A stretch of DNA of 64,000 nucleotides from Portulaca oleracea. Lineage: Eukaryota; Streptophyta; Magnoliopsida; Caryophyllales; Portulacaceae. The notes under the pieces were generated by a model. That model did no database searches, was not told where the DNA came from, and saw only the letters and a program-made list of their open reading frames with translations. A program made the position numbers and the translations under genes. This document shows, in pieces, positions 24,738 to 35,463 of the stretch. The stretch is from positions 29,581,317 to 29,645,316 of the forward strand of contig CM055876.1 of assembly GCA_029582165.1 (NCBI GenBank), given 5' to 3'. How positions within the stretch are numbered: the stretch's first letter is position 1; each line of letters begins with the position of its first letter.

Positions 24738-26906
24738 ATGGGTGATTTTTGTTGTCAAGCCTTTGTGTTGTTAATTCTATCATTTCCTTTTGTCACACTT
24801 GCTGGTTCTTTGGTGCAGCAGACACCGCTGTGCCATGATGTAGAGAAATCGGCATTGCTGAAATTCAAGCGAAGCTTTTCAGTTCTCTGTAATGATGGGT
24901 ACCCAAAGATGGAGTATTGGGCGAAAGGAAGTGGTGACTGCTGCGTGTGGGATGGTGTGGAGTGCAACCAGGACACGGGCCGTGTCACCGCTCTCGACCT
25001 CAGTAAGAGTTGTCTACATGGCAACTTACCTTCTGACAGTCCCCTCTTCACCCTCTCATCTCTTCAAACCCTTAATCTTGCTTCCAATAACTTCATTTAT
25101 TCCAAAATCCCTTTGGCAATCTCCCATCTTGATCAGCTGAAAACCCTCAATCTCTCCAACTCAGGTTTCACAGGACAAATTCCCTCCCAAATCTCAAAAC
25201 TCTCAAGCCTCTCCACCCTAGATCTTTCTGCTAATCATGGGTTGTTCAGCAACTTGAACACATTCTTGATGCTCGAGAACCTTACTTGTTTAGATCTGTC
25301 AGGAGTTAACCTTATGTCCCCTTCTGAAATTAGCAGCATAAATTCACCTTCACCAAGGCTTAAAATATTGAGCCTCGAATCCTGTAACCTGACCATGTTC
25401 CCGGATTTCCTTCAGGGTCAAAATGAGCTGGAATACCTGTCTCTTTCTTGGAACAATATTCAAGGCAACATACCACATTGGTTTGTGGACACTGCTGAAA
25501 AGAGTCTGTCGTTTCTTGATCTTTCGTATAATAGCTTAACAGGCTTTGAGCAGCCATTGCTGGACATGCGCTGGAAGTTTCTTGAATATTTGGATTTGAG
25601 TGGTAACAGGTTACATGGGCCACTTCCTAATCCGCCAAAGTCTATGCGGGTGTATAAAGTGTCAAACAATCAGTTTGCTGGATTTATTCCAGAAAGCATT
25701 TGTAATGCTAGCTCTCTCAAAGTGCTAGACTTGTTTAACAACACGATGAGTGGCCCAATTCCCGAGTGCTTGGGGAACCAACTCGCTCAATCTTTGCAAG
25801 TTTTGAATCTGAAAGCCAACAATTTGAGCGGTAGAGTTCCTCCAACTTCAAATAAGACATGCACGCTAAAGATGATCAGTTTGGGCAAAAACCAATTGGA
25901 GGGAAATCTGCCACGGTGGCAGGCCAATTGCAAAATGCTTGAGGTGTTGGACATTGAGAGAAATAACATCAATGACACTTTCCCCTCATGGTTGGCAAGT
26001 CTGAATAAGCTGCAAGTTCTTGTCCTTCGGCAAAACAATTTCCATGGAGTAATTACGAGCCCAACAAATAGTAGTTATGTCTTCCCCTTATTGCACATAA
26101 TTGATTTGTCATCTAACTTTTTCTCTGGAGATCTTCCATCTTGGTATTTTCAACATTGGCAAAATATGAAGGAACATGTTTATAGGGTAGCTGATTCTGC
26201 TGGGAGTACGATTGTGATACCAATTTCTGGGGAGCCTTACGTTGGGAGTGAAGAATACACCTATTCCATCTCTATGACATGGAAACAGCGAGAGTATGTT
26301 TTTTCACGCGTTATAAATGTTTTGAATGCCATAGATTTTTCAAGCAACAGGTTCAGTGGAAGGATCCCAGAGACCATTGGGACACTGAGGGGACTTCATG
26401 CCCTCAACTTATCCAACAACAATCTTGAAGGTTGCATCCCGTCTTCTATTGCCAAATTGGTTATGCTTGAGTCATTTGATCTTTCTCAAAACATGCTTTC
26501 AGGAGGAATTCCCCAAGAGCTATCACTAAACTTTCTAGAGGTTTTCAATGTATCGCACAACAACCTTGTGGGTCCAATACCGATTGGAACACAATTACAG
26601 TGGTTTGACAGTAGTTCCTACGAAGGAAATATCGGATTGTGTGGACCTCCATTGACCAAAAAGTGTGCAATTGCAGAAAAAGCAAAAGCAGTATCTCCGT
26701 CTCCCGCTCAATTAATAGACACTGACGAGCACAATAACACATCAGAGTTGGTTGAATGGATAGTAAGGTTGGCTGGTTATGTAAGTGGGTTTGTGATTGG
26801 TTTTTTCATTGGAAAAATTTACATAACTGATAGAAATCATGCATGGTTTGTGGATACTTTTGGAAATACCAAGTCAAACAGAAGACCCAGGAGATCAAGG
26901 CGCTGA
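24738..26906 (+). CDS. LRR receptor-like protein, short form (722 aa)
   Basis: A single uninterrupted exon. A hydrophobic signal peptide (about 1-23) is followed by an LRR N-terminal cap with GDCCVWDGVEC near residue 66. Then come plant extracellular LRRs (LxxLxxLdLSxNxxxGxIP), a non-LRR island near 480-535 that ends before IDFSSNRFSG, four more LRRs, and an LRR C-cap with GLCGPPL. A membrane segment near 670-690 contains GYVSGFVIG and FFIG, followed by a basic tail of about 30 residues. There is no kinase. It is about 280 residues shorter than the two neighbouring RLPs; the loss lies in the N-terminal LRR block before the CNLTMFPDFL repeat. RLPs of this type are plasma-membrane receptors that pair with an adaptor kinase such as SOBIR1. 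The ligand cannot be inferred. The start is set by the ATG that opens the signal peptide, 80 nt after the TATA box. Confidence 0.92.
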   Translation: MGDFCCQAFVLLILSFPFVTLAGSLVQQTPLCHDVEKSALLKFKRSFSVLCNDGYPKMEYWAKGSGDCCVWDGVECNQDTGRVTALDLSKSCLHGNLPSDSPLFTLSSLQTLNLASNNFIYSKIPLAISHLDQLKTLNLSNSGFTGQIPSQISKLSSLSTLDLSANHGLFSNLNTFLMLENLTCLDLSGVNLMSPSEISSINSPSPRLKILSLESCNLTMFPDFLQGQNELEYLSLSWNNIQGNIPHWFVDTAEKSLSFLDLSYNSLTGFEQPLLDMRWKFLEYLDLSGNRLHGPLPNPPKSMRVYKVSNNQFAGFIPESICNASSLKVLDLFNNTMSGPIPECLGNQLAQSLQVLNLKANNLSGRVPPTSNKTCTLKMISLGKNQLEGNLPRWQANCKMLEVLDIERNNINDTFPSWLASLNKLQVLVLRQNNFHGVITSPTNSSYVFPLLHIIDLSSNFFSGDLPSWYFQHWQNMKEHVYRVADSAGSTIVIPISGEPYVGSEEYTYSISMTWKQREYVFSRVINVLNAIDFSSNRFSGRIPETIGTLRGLHALNLSNNNLEGCIPSSIAKLVMLESFDLSQNMLSGGIPQELSLNFLEVFNVSHNNLVGPIPIGTQLQWFDSSSYEGNIGLCGPPLTKKCAIAEKAKAVSPSPAQLIDTDEHNNTSELVEWIVRLAGYVSGFVIGFFIGKIYITDRNHAWFVDTFGNTKSNRRPRRSRR

Positions 26907-27381
26907 TTCGATCCATCACACATCCTCTCTGAGCCCTTTTTGTCTCTCTTCTATGGATATATGCCTCCACTTCATCTACTAGTTTACATCTTTAGCCATG
27001 TTTCTTGTTTCCAGCAAGCTATTTGACTTCTGTTGTATTTTGCTCGGAGAAAAATATAGTGTGATTCTCAAGTGGTTATTGTGCTCACTGTCATCTACCA
27101 CTTCCTCAGTACCTCCTAAGTTACAGTGCCTCTATGTTTTCATTTCTGCATTTCTTGGGCTCATAACTTCCACTCAATATCGATCAAGTTTCCACTTCAA
27201 GTATAAAATTTAATACTCGAACATAATTTCATGTTTTTCTTTAATTTTCTAGTTAAGTCGCGTAAGCTTCAGGCTTCAAGTGCTCATGTTTAGGTTAGGG
27301 GCAACCATGAAAAACAAAAACGTTCCGAAAACTGAAACAGAAAACCAATTACGTTGAGGTTTCTTGAATATGGTTAACCAC
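26907..27381. other. RLP 3' flank and spacer
   Basis: Apparent 3' UTR of the preceding RLP followed by AT-rich spacer. No gene was seen. Confidence 0.5.
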
Positions 27382-27957
27382 AAGATATTGAATGTGTTCC
27401 GAGTCATTGATTTCTCAAGCAACAAGTTTACCAGAAGAACCTAGGATCCATAGCGACCTTGAGAGGGCTTGAATCACTAGACCTTTCTGAGAATATGCTC
27501 TCAGGAGGAATACCCCAAGAATTGTCACAACTTACATATTTGGAGGTCTTTGATGTGTTGCATAATAAGCTCGTGGGTCCAGTGCCAGAAGGAGGGCAGC
27601 TCAACACCTTTGATAACAGCTCGTTTGAAGGCAACTTAGGATTGTGTGGAAATCCACTGTCTAAGAAGTGTACGTGGATATACGGAGGAACCTGAAGTTG
27701 GGATGGATCACACAGGAGATGAATCTGAGAAATTGGTTGGCTGGATTATCAAGTTGTTGGGTTGTCTAAGTGGGTTTGTATACAGGATTTATTCTTGGGA
27801 AACTGTACATAACTGATAAATACCTTGACTGTTTTGCCGAGTGTTTTGGAAGGGGCGAGTCAAAGAAAAGAATAGAAGATCAAGAGCGCGCACTCCTTGC
27901 AGGCGCAAATTATACCGTCCAACGTGGTGTACCTACATATGCACATCACATATATTG
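27382..27957 (+). pseudogene. RLP C-terminal fragment
   Basis: It encodes VFRVIDFSSNKF from the last LRR block, breaks, continues from about 27453 with LESLDLSENMLSGGIPQEL to the C-cap GLCGNPLSKKC, breaks again near 27690, gives a membrane-segment remnant, and after a further shift ends with LGKLYITDKYLDCFAECFG and a basic tail. The signal peptide and most LRRs are absent. It is a dead tail duplicate beside the intact gene. Confidence 0.85.
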
Positions 27958-28855
27958 AAATACATTAATTTTTTATATGATTAATTTCTATAAAAATTTT
28001 GATGACTTAAAAAAAATATTGATATATTTTGTAATAATATTGATATATTTATGATGAATTTTATAATTAATATTGATGAATTATTTAAAAAATTAAATAC
28101 AAGTGGTCGGTAGACCATATAACCTCTCTAGCTTGCAGGGGCTGATTTTGTATGACATCAATGACTTCAGACACTCTTATCTGCCTAATCCCTATCTTGT
28201 CCAGTTTTTGTATCACTGTATGATTTCATATTTTGGTTTTGGTAATGTTGCATGTATGCCTAGCAAAACTGACCATAAACCCTGATGATTGGACCCATAT
28301 ATACAAAAAGCTTTGCCGAAAGTGGACTGGAATTGAAATTGAGCTAAACTGAACCCAGCCAGATCCAAAGTTTTGGAAGGAGCAAGTCAAAGAAAAGGAT
28401 CAGCTGCTGCAAAGGGGGTTGATTTTGTATGTATGTTGTCAATGACTTCAGGCTCTTATCTCCCTAGTTCCTATCATGTTTGAAAATTGGGTCCAGTTTG
28501 TTTGTGTGATCTCATATCTTTAGATATCATACTGTGTCTTAGAGTTGAATAAACAATGCCATCTCAGAAGTGTCGAAGTCTTTGATTGGCATTTAGTCGT
28601 AATTATTACCAAATTAAACTCTTTAACTTATAATCAGTTTGCTATAGTCCTTGTCCAGAAACGCTATCCTACTGATAGTCTGGTTCTCTGTTGCACAAAA
28701 TTTGTTGAAATTGCACCACTCAGTTGTCAGTAACCCTGTCAAAGTATATTGGCATATGACTCTCAGATTTACAAATTTGTTGAAATTACTCCATTCTTGC
28801 TCTTGTGCTGTTGGTATATTTCTCTTGTCTTTCCTTGAATTCGTATGTCACCGCT
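27958..28855. repeat. Duplicated RLP 3'-UTR segments
   Basis: Two related blocks (about 28120-28230 and 28416-28510) share gctgattttgtatg, caatgacttcag and cttatct...cctatc in the same order. The second follows an RLP-tail remnant near 28365-28410 (ttttggaaggagcaagtcaaag, compare 27845). They look like successive copies of an RLP 3' end. No open gene. Confidence 0.55.
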
Positions 28856-29024
28856 TTTGATGAGAGCACTTTTGTTGGCAACTTAGGATTATGTGGAATT
28901 CCATTGCCCGGGAAATTGTGCGAATGCAGATGAAGCATCAACACGGCCAGGAGAAACCAGTGATGAAGAAGATGACTCTGATCACTTGATTGATTGGATT
29001 ATCACGTTTTTTAGGTTGTGTTAG
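28856..29024 (+). pseudogene. RLP C-terminal fragment, second
   Basis: FDESTFVGNLGLCGIPLP is the LRR C-cap. A frameshift near 28910 leads to NCANADEASTRPGETSDEED and DHLIDWIITFF, the acidic pre-membrane segment and the start of the membrane helix, then a stop. It resembles the tail of the RLP at 63,456 more than that at 27,382. Confidence 0.8.
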
Positions 29025-29554
29025 TAGCCACTTGGAGTAAGCTTTCATGAATCCAAGAGGTTGCATGCATTAGTTCAATCGATTGTGATTTTTTTTTTTT
29101 TTATGGTTTCCCTTTTATTCCCAGGCCTTTCTGAATGATTGTATCTTGTCCAGTGTTAAAACTAGATAGAGATATCCAGTTGATTAGATGCTTTGATGAC
29201 TCATTTATGTCATGTGTTAGCCTCTCCAAGTAAGCCTGGTTTCCAGAAGCAAGTTTCAATCTATAGTGTGAGATATTGTGGCCTAAGGCCTTTTTAGGAC
29301 ATGGCATGTATCTTACGTAGTTATTCATCTGCACATTCACACAAGTAAAAGTAGGAGAGAATAATCCACCACTGCCCTCTCCTTAGCAGTTGCTTCTTTT
29401 TTATTAATAACATCAAATATAGGAATTACATAAAACACACTAGCACAGTTGCACATAAACTAGAGAAGAAAGCTAATGTTCAGTACAAACTGTAAATGAG
29501 AAGATGCCATATGAAGATACAAATAGAAGAAGCCAACATCCTGGATGGACACAT
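29025..29554. other. Spacer and 3' flank of the next RLP
   Basis: No gene. The right part is the likely 3' UTR of the minus-strand RLP ending at 29555. Confidence 0.5.
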
Positions 29555-32500
29555 TTAACTCCTCTGCCTCACTGTTGGTTTCCTCCGTCTCCTTCCAAAA
29601 GTCTCCACAAACCATTGATGGTTCCTATCAGTGATGTATTTCCACAAGGCACAGCTAACTGCAAATCCAGCAACGTAACCTGAACTTCTGACGATCCAAT
29701 CGATCAATTTGGAGTCGCCCTCTTCTTTGTCATCGCTTTGCACAGCTTCTGGTCGCGATGGTGGTCCATTTGCATTTGTGCACTTCTTGGAGAGTGGAGG
29801 TCCACATAACCCAAAGTTCCCCACAAACGAGCTGTTGTCAAAGGTACCAAACTGGTTTCCTTGCGGTATTACCCCAGTCAGATGATTGTGCGAGACGTTG
29901 AAAACCTCGAGAAATGTTGACTTGGTGAGCTCTGAAGGTATCTCTCCAGAAAGCATGTTGTTGGAGAGGTCCAAGGATTCAAGGTCTGTCATGTTGACCA
30001 GAGATGATGGGATGCTGCCAGAAAGATTGTTGTTGGATAGGTTGAGCGCTTGAATCCCTCTTAGTTCCCCAACGAAATATGGAATGGTGCCTGTGAAGCT
30101 GTTGCTTGACAAATCAATGACCCGAAACACAGTTAAGACCTTCTCATACAACATCTCATTGCCTTTGATTGTTATAGTGATTGAACAATCATATTCTATA
30201 CTATAACTCATGGCTTCATCGGGCATGATTATCTCCAGCTGGACTATTGTCCCGGATGTGATTGACGAGCTTACACTAGTGGCTTTCATGGCATCCAAGT
30301 TTCGAAAGTGCTGAAATGGTAATTGACCCGTGTGAGAATTGTCAGACAAATCGATGATGCGCAGAGACTTAAAATGATGACCAGCTTTCGGCCTTCCTAT
30401 TTTTCCATGAAAATTGTTGCGTCGTAGGATAAGAATATGCAACTGTGGAAGGCTTCCTAGCCATGCTGGAAAAGTATCATTAACGTGATTTTGCCCAATA
30501 TCCAGAACCTGAAGATTAATACAATTCACCAAGGATCTCGGAATATTACCATGGAGTTGGTTGCTGCTGAAATTAATCACTTCCAGGGCACAGGATTTTG
30601 GGTATGCCCGAGGAATGCTTCCCTGGAAGTTGTTGCCCTTCAAATTCAAAACAAAGAGAGAACCACCCATTCTGCTGATGCATTCAGGAATCTGCCCCCT
30701 TAAGTTGTTGTTTGATGCATCAAAGTACTTGATGGAATTCCCATTGTTACAGAATTCATGAGAAATAGTTCCAGCAAACTGATTGTCAGAGACTTGATAG
30801 ATGATTGTAGAGCGTGTTGGTATAGGAAGCAAACCTTGTAGCTGGTTACCCTGAACATTCAGTTTCTTGAGTTTACTCCATGGGAGGACCCCAATAGGCT
30901 GCTCAAAGCCTGTCAAGGAGTTGTGAGAAAGATCAAGAATGCGCAGACTGTCCCTCGTGATGTTTACAAACCATTCAGGTATTGCGCCATGAATGTTGTT
31001 GTTGCTGAGAGTTAATTCCTGCACTGCATCTTGACTATGTAAAGACAGAGGAAACTCTATGAGGTTGCATGAATCAAGGTTTAGCAAAACCAATTTGGAA
31101 ACTGAATTATTGGCCATACTTCTGCCAAGAAAGGTGAGTTGGACACCAGATAGGTGAAAATCATCAAGATATTTGAGCTTCAACAATTCATCAAAGTTGC
31201 AACTTAAGTTGTGATTCCCTCCAAAGTATAGCGCTTCAAGATTCATCAATTGAAGAATTCCCTGCGATGGTATTGGGCCCTTCAACTGGTTATCCTTCAG
31301 AGACAATTTCTGTAATCGGGTCAGATTCATGAGCCAGTTTGGCACTTGACCTGGTATTTGATCGCCTGTGAGATCCAACACTTGAAGGTTTGTGATGTTG
31401 GCAATAGAAACTGGAATACCACTAGCAAAATTGATGTTGGAAAGGCCAAGTGCAGCTAAGTTGTTTAGCTTCCTTAACCATGGATTCAGCATTTCAGGTG
31501 CAACAGTAAGATGTGAAAGGGCTAACACCCGAAGAAGTGTTAAATTTGTGAGAGAAGAGGGGAGTTCGCCACTGAAATCACTATGGAAAAGGTCGAGAAT
31601 GGTGAGCTTTGTGCAGTTACCAAGAGAAGATGGAATTGGTCCAGAGAAATGTCCGGCATGTAACCTGAGCTTTTCCAAGTGTACAAGATTTCCTATTGAA
31701 GGAGGAATGTTTCCAGAAAATGCCGTGTAGAAGATACTTAAATCTTTGATAGGGCTATTCTGCTGAAACTGGGGAAGGCACCCTCCAAGATTCACATTAT
31801 TCGATAAATCAAGGATTTCAAGGTTTGGCAGATGGAAAATACTTGGTGGAAAATGGCCATGCAGATTACAGCCTCCTAAGGTGACAGCTCGTAAAGATGT
31901 CAGGTTTGAGAACATAATTGGCACTGGGGAGGATATCTGAACTCCGTCAAGGATCAGCGTATTTAAGAAAGTCATGTTCCCAACCAACTTCTCCAGGCCA
32001 GGATCTTCAAGGGTGAGCAGGCTAAAATCATCTTCAGAAAGATCAAGGAAAAAAAGCTGAGACAAGTTTGAAATTTCAAAGGGAATTCGGCCGCTAAATA
32101 CTGAACGACCAAGGTTGAGGATTTTCAACTTGGTAAATCGACCCAGTTCAGAAGGTATTGGAGAATAGTTGAAGTGGTTGTCATTAAGACTAAGCTTTTG
32201 GAGATTGGTAAGGCTTACAAGAGTGGTGTTAGACGGGAATGACCCATAGAGACAACTATTACCTAGATCAAGTGCTATCACATGACCCGTGTCCCTGTCA
32301 CAGGTGATCCCATCCCAAGAACAGCAATTCCCCTCATTATGTGCCCACGAGCTCACCTTTGGGTATGCAGATGAAGACGCAAATGCAGCACAGTTTATGA
32401 TGAAACTCTGCTTGAACTGATGCAAGGCTGATCTCTCGTGGTCATGACATAGATGTGAAGGCTGTGAGGAGGGAAGAGATTCAGCGAGGAGTGGTATGAT

Positions 32501-32569
32501 TGCATGAGAACAACATGCTATTGAAACTAAGTACAGCATAAGTAGGAACCTATATGACAGAAAATCCAT
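29555..32569 (-). CDS. LRR receptor-like protein (1004 aa)
   Basis: Complete single-exon frame. Signal peptide about 1-25, then the cap with LCHDHERSALHQFKQSF and NCCSWDGITC. About 25 to 30 plant-type LRRs run without a break from near residue 100. An island before IDLSSNSFTGTIP separates the last four LRRs. It has a C-cap with GLCGPPL, an acidic juxtamembrane stretch (DDKEEGDSK), a membrane segment beginning WIVRSSGYVAGFAVS, and a tail ending in RRRRKPTVRQRS. No kinase. The GxxxG-rich face seen in its relatives is partly changed here (AVSCALW rather than VVGxxLG). It is a candidate immune receptor by family and by its place in a rapidly changing cluster; specificity is unknown. A TATA-like CATAAAAGC lies 63 nt upstream of the ATG. 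Confidence 0.93.
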   Translation of the reverse strand: MDFLSYRFLLMLYLVSIACCSHAIIPLLAESLPSSQPSHLCHDHERSALHQFKQSFIINCAAFASSSAYPKVSSWAHNEGNCCSWDGITCDRDTGHVIALDLGNSCLYGSFPSNTTLVSLTNLQKLSLNDNHFNYSPIPSELGRFTKLKILNLGRSVFSGRIPFEISNLSQLFFLDLSEDDFSLLTLEDPGLEKLVGNMTFLNTLILDGVQISSPVPIMFSNLTSLRAVTLGGCNLHGHFPPSIFHLPNLEILDLSNNVNLGGCLPQFQQNSPIKDLSIFYTAFSGNIPPSIGNLVHLEKLRLHAGHFSGPIPSSLGNCTKLTILDLFHSDFSGELPSSLTNLTLLRVLALSHLTVAPEMLNPWLRKLNNLAALGLSNINFASGIPVSIANITNLQVLDLTGDQIPGQVPNWLMNLTRLQKLSLKDNQLKGPIPSQGILQLMNLEALYFGGNHNLSCNFDELLKLKYLDDFHLSGVQLTFLGRSMANNSVSKLVLLNLDSCNLIEFPLSLHSQDAVQELTLSNNNIHGAIPEWFVNITRDSLRILDLSHNSLTGFEQPIGVLPWSKLKKLNVQGNQLQGLLPIPTRSTIIYQVSDNQFAGTISHEFCNNGNSIKYFDASNNNLRGQIPECISRMGGSLFVLNLKGNNFQGSIPRAYPKSCALEVINFSSNQLHGNIPRSLVNCINLQVLDIGQNHVNDTFPAWLGSLPQLHILILRRNNFHGKIGRPKAGHHFKSLRIIDLSDNSHTGQLPFQHFRNLDAMKATSVSSSITSGTIVQLEIIMPDEAMSYSIEYDCSITITIKGNEMLYEKVLTVFRVIDLSSNSFTGTIPYFVGELRGIQALNLSNNNLSGSIPSSLVNMTDLESLDLSNNMLSGEIPSELTKSTFLEVFNVSHNHLTGVIPQGNQFGTFDNSSFVGNFGLCGPPLSKKCTNANGPPSRPEAVQSDDKEEGDSKLIDWIVRSSGYVAGFAVSCALWKYITDRNHQWFVETFGRRRRKPTVRQRS

Positions 32570-32631
32570 GGTAATTGTAGGTTTTTTTTACTGAAGTTTT
32601 GTTAGTGAGTTGTTTTAGAGAGATCACACTC

Positions 32632-32640
32632 GCTTTTATG
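32632..32640 (-). promoter_or_regulatory. TATA-like element of RLP at 32,569
   Basis: Minus strand CATAAAAGC, followed by GAGTGTGATC. It aligns with the TATAAAAGC[AG]AGT element of the other RLP heads, with one change. Confidence 0.5.
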
Positions 32641-32654
32641 CACGCTCACAAGCA

Positions 32655-33584
32655 TCATGTTCTGGTTAGTCACTTCTATTTCTGCTCTTTGACCTGTTCT
32701 CTTTCTCGTACTACACTTGCTTTTACATCACAATCTTCATATCCAACCCCCGCCTCCCCCCCCCCCCTTCTCTGCTTATTTAATTGCAATCTGTAATCTA
32801 CTTTTTTATGCTTGTAAATGCACTCATTTCACACATCCTACAGTGAACTGTCATGTCTGTGCTCAACTGCTCATGCTGTGGAATAAGTCTCAGCTGTCTA
32901 GTTTGACATATCTTGGTATCACTGTTCCTCCTCCTTGTCTTCAATTTTCTAATAGATAATTAGATATCCAAAAAGCTGAGATCGATAAAAAAAAAAAAGT
33001 TCCTTTTCTTCAGACTATGTAAGATATCCTACAATCAGAAACTATGGAATTTGAGGATGTACATTATTATGAAGGAATTAAGAAAAAATGGGGGCAGAGA
33101 GGGAGAAACAATGAAATTTGAAGAGGGGGGGGGGGGTGTCTCTTCTTTGTCAGTATCTCTTTTGTTCTTGTTAAGATTTAGAAGTTAAGCATTGGTATTC
33201 TCTTTTGTATCGGTATTTAATACTGAATTACTATTTCAGAGAAACTGCATTTGCTTTGATATATGCTCATTGCCCACAATTCACAGACTAGTTTACATTT
33301 TTGGAGTAATCTAGTAGTATATATTATGTCTTTTACAGGCGTTAACTTGTTCTCTTTTTAATAACAGTTGCTTTTAAGCATTACATATGACATTAAATTG
33401 TCCCCTATCCTGGATAACTGTAAACTACTTTGCTGCTTGTAAAGCAATAATACATACATATCAATTTTTGGCTAGTTGAATAAGTCTTGCTGCCATTGTC
33501 CCATTGCCTGAGTCTCTATACCTTCAACTGTGGAGGTAATTAGTAATAAAGAATAAAGAGAGAATAAAATGATTCCTACTGGCA
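32655..33584. other. Gene-free spacer with poly-C and poly-G runs
   Basis: It holds a run of about 13 C near 32756-32768 and a run of about 13 G near 33126-33138. No gene was recognised. Confidence 0.5.
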
Positions 33585-33874
33585 AGCAGCTACTGGTAAG
33601 ATCCAGTCCAATAATATGGCCCGTCTCATTGTCACAACCAACACCGTCCCAATAACAACAATCACCATGATGGGATTGAAGGTTACTTCCCCATGATTTT
33701 GTCTTTGGGTATGCAGAAAGAGAATTAGAAGCGACAGCGCAGTTTACGGTGAAACTGTGCTTGAATTAAATCAAGGCTGATCGCTCATGATCGTGGCAAG
33801 AATATATATGACGCCTGCAAGCTTTCAGAAAGCGAAACCAGCAAGAGTGAATGTTGGTATGACTGAAATGGCAT
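33585..33874 (-). pseudogene. RLP N-terminal fragment
   Basis: Minus strand. A possible signal-peptide start is at 33874. In a shifted frame follow YSCHDHERSALI, an in-frame TAA (where relatives have CAA or CAG), FKHSFTVNCAVAS, GDCCYWDGVGC and GHIIGLDLTSSCL, where homology to the RLP cap stops. No LRRs follow. It is an orphan RLP head. Confidence 0.85.
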
Positions 33875-34298
33875 TATTAACTGCTGATATGTGTGTTTGT
33901 TTTGGTAGTGAATGTTTATGAAGCCATGGTTGCTTTTGCTTTTTGTATGTAGATATACAGTTAGAAGGGGTCCAACTTAAGGTTCTGATATTTATGGCTG
34001 GCTGCGTAGTTAACCTTCTACCTCAAAACTGTCACCAATACGCTGTTGGAAGAAAACAGTTGGGATGTGAGTGGAAGTAATGATGGTGAAATATGAAAAT
34101 TCAAGATGAGAAAAATCTGCTTAATTACGTTGCTTTCGGTTTGAAAAACCTTTGTGTTGTTGGTTGTCAGTAAACTTTACTATTTAAAAGATAACTCAAA
34201 ACAAAGAGTTGAAAGAAAACAAGCTATCTATAACACTTTAATGATCCCCGGTCCCTACAATCAAATGACTTGGTCAGTACAATACGTCTTTATAGTCC
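33875..34298. other. Gene-free spacer
   Basis: Upstream flank of the RLP head fragment. I see no gene or repeat here. Confidence 0.4.
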
Positions 34299-34303
34299 CT
34301 TTC

Positions 34304-34865
34304 TGTTGGAAATATGGGGTAACGCGGTCACTTGCACAAGATGAGGGATCACTTAGGTAGCTAGGAGTTGACGGTGAACCCGTCTCCCCTTAAAACTTAT
34401 TCACTGGACCGCGAATAGATTTAAGGGTAAAACCTAACCTCTTGTAAGCAAAGTACAAGATTTCTCAAGAACTCTCAAGAATGTTGCTGCAGTTCAACAC
34501 CTTAGGAGTGTGTTGAAGCTCTCCAAAATAAGATAGAAGAGGATTGAGATGTGTGGATGAATGAAGAATTCATCCTCCTTTTATAGTGATTCTTGGAGCA
34601 ATCAAGAGGTTCAAACTTGCCAAAACATGGAGCTTGATCCTTGGGATATGTCTAACGATCATTAGGGAGAAATTATGACTGATTTCCCAGTCAACCATTA
34701 ATCCCGATGCATAAATCATGGGATTTCGAAATCAATCCTAATTGGGTTTCAACACGGTCCATGTTGATCCCAACACGGTCCGTGGTGAGCTACCACAATT
34801 CGTGTTGACCCAGGGCACACTTCTGGTGCTCTCTAGACACCAACACGATCTGTGTCATACGTGAC
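34304..34865 (-). mobile_element. Solo LTR, left piece
   Basis: It starts TGTTGGA directly after CTTTC (34299-34303). The matching end TCCAACA is at 47834, followed by CTTTC (47835-47839). The two pieces are separated by the Tat-type element. Minus strand CTATAAAAGGAGG near 34570-34585 is a likely LTR TATA box, so the LTR is in minus orientation. Total length is about 674 bp without the insertion. No internal region or partner LTR is present. Confidence 0.8.
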
Positions 34866-35463
34866 TGTAACCACAAATTTTCGAGTCTAAAATAAATTAA
34901 AGACAAGAAAGTAATAGACAAATATAATTTTGTATTTATATTCAAAGAATGGGTACAATCTCTATATTTTTGTTACAACGCAACAAAAAGAATGAACTCC
35001 TCTGATTCGATCTCCAAATGTTTGACTTGGTGAGAGACAGGAACAACTTCAATCTTCACCGACTCTTGTGAATTTGATCTCTAGAGCAACGACACTTTGA
35101 TGTCTTTGTTGTTGGAGTCTAGAGAGAATGTCCTTTAATAATTAATTTTCCCTCCTCTTTAATGAAGGAGTATCTTCGTACTTATAGAGACTAGTCTCTT
35201 GTAGCTGGGCCTTGACTTATTAGTCTCCCTGGGCCGTTGACCGGGCCTGTAACTAGAGTTTGACTTGGTAATTACTTTGGACAGTGTTTGTTGTTGGTCG
35301 ATTTGATTCTGACTTGACAACCGTTCGAGCTTTAACTTGATAGTGAACTTGATCCAATTTCACTTAAATAAATTAAATTAATTAATTTGGACCGACCGAA
35401 ATAATCAACTTAATTTATTTTATACCTTGACACTATTTTGATTTTTTTTTTTTAGTGCCTACA
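34866..35463 (-). repeat. 3' LTR of the Tat element
   Basis: 598 bp. On the minus strand it begins TGTAGGCACT and ends GGTTACA. A TATA-like CTATAAGTA is near 35176-35186. The adjacent minus-strand purine tract CTCGAGGGGGCAATT (35464-35478) is a likely PPT. Confidence 0.9.

Noticed and set aside
24738..26906. LRR receptor kinase
   Set aside because: The basic tail stops about 30 residues after the membrane segment and no kinase motif follows; these are RLPs.
31392..31730. Plus-strand frames inside the long RLP genes
   Set aside because: Antisense shadows of the repetitive LRR coding sequence.
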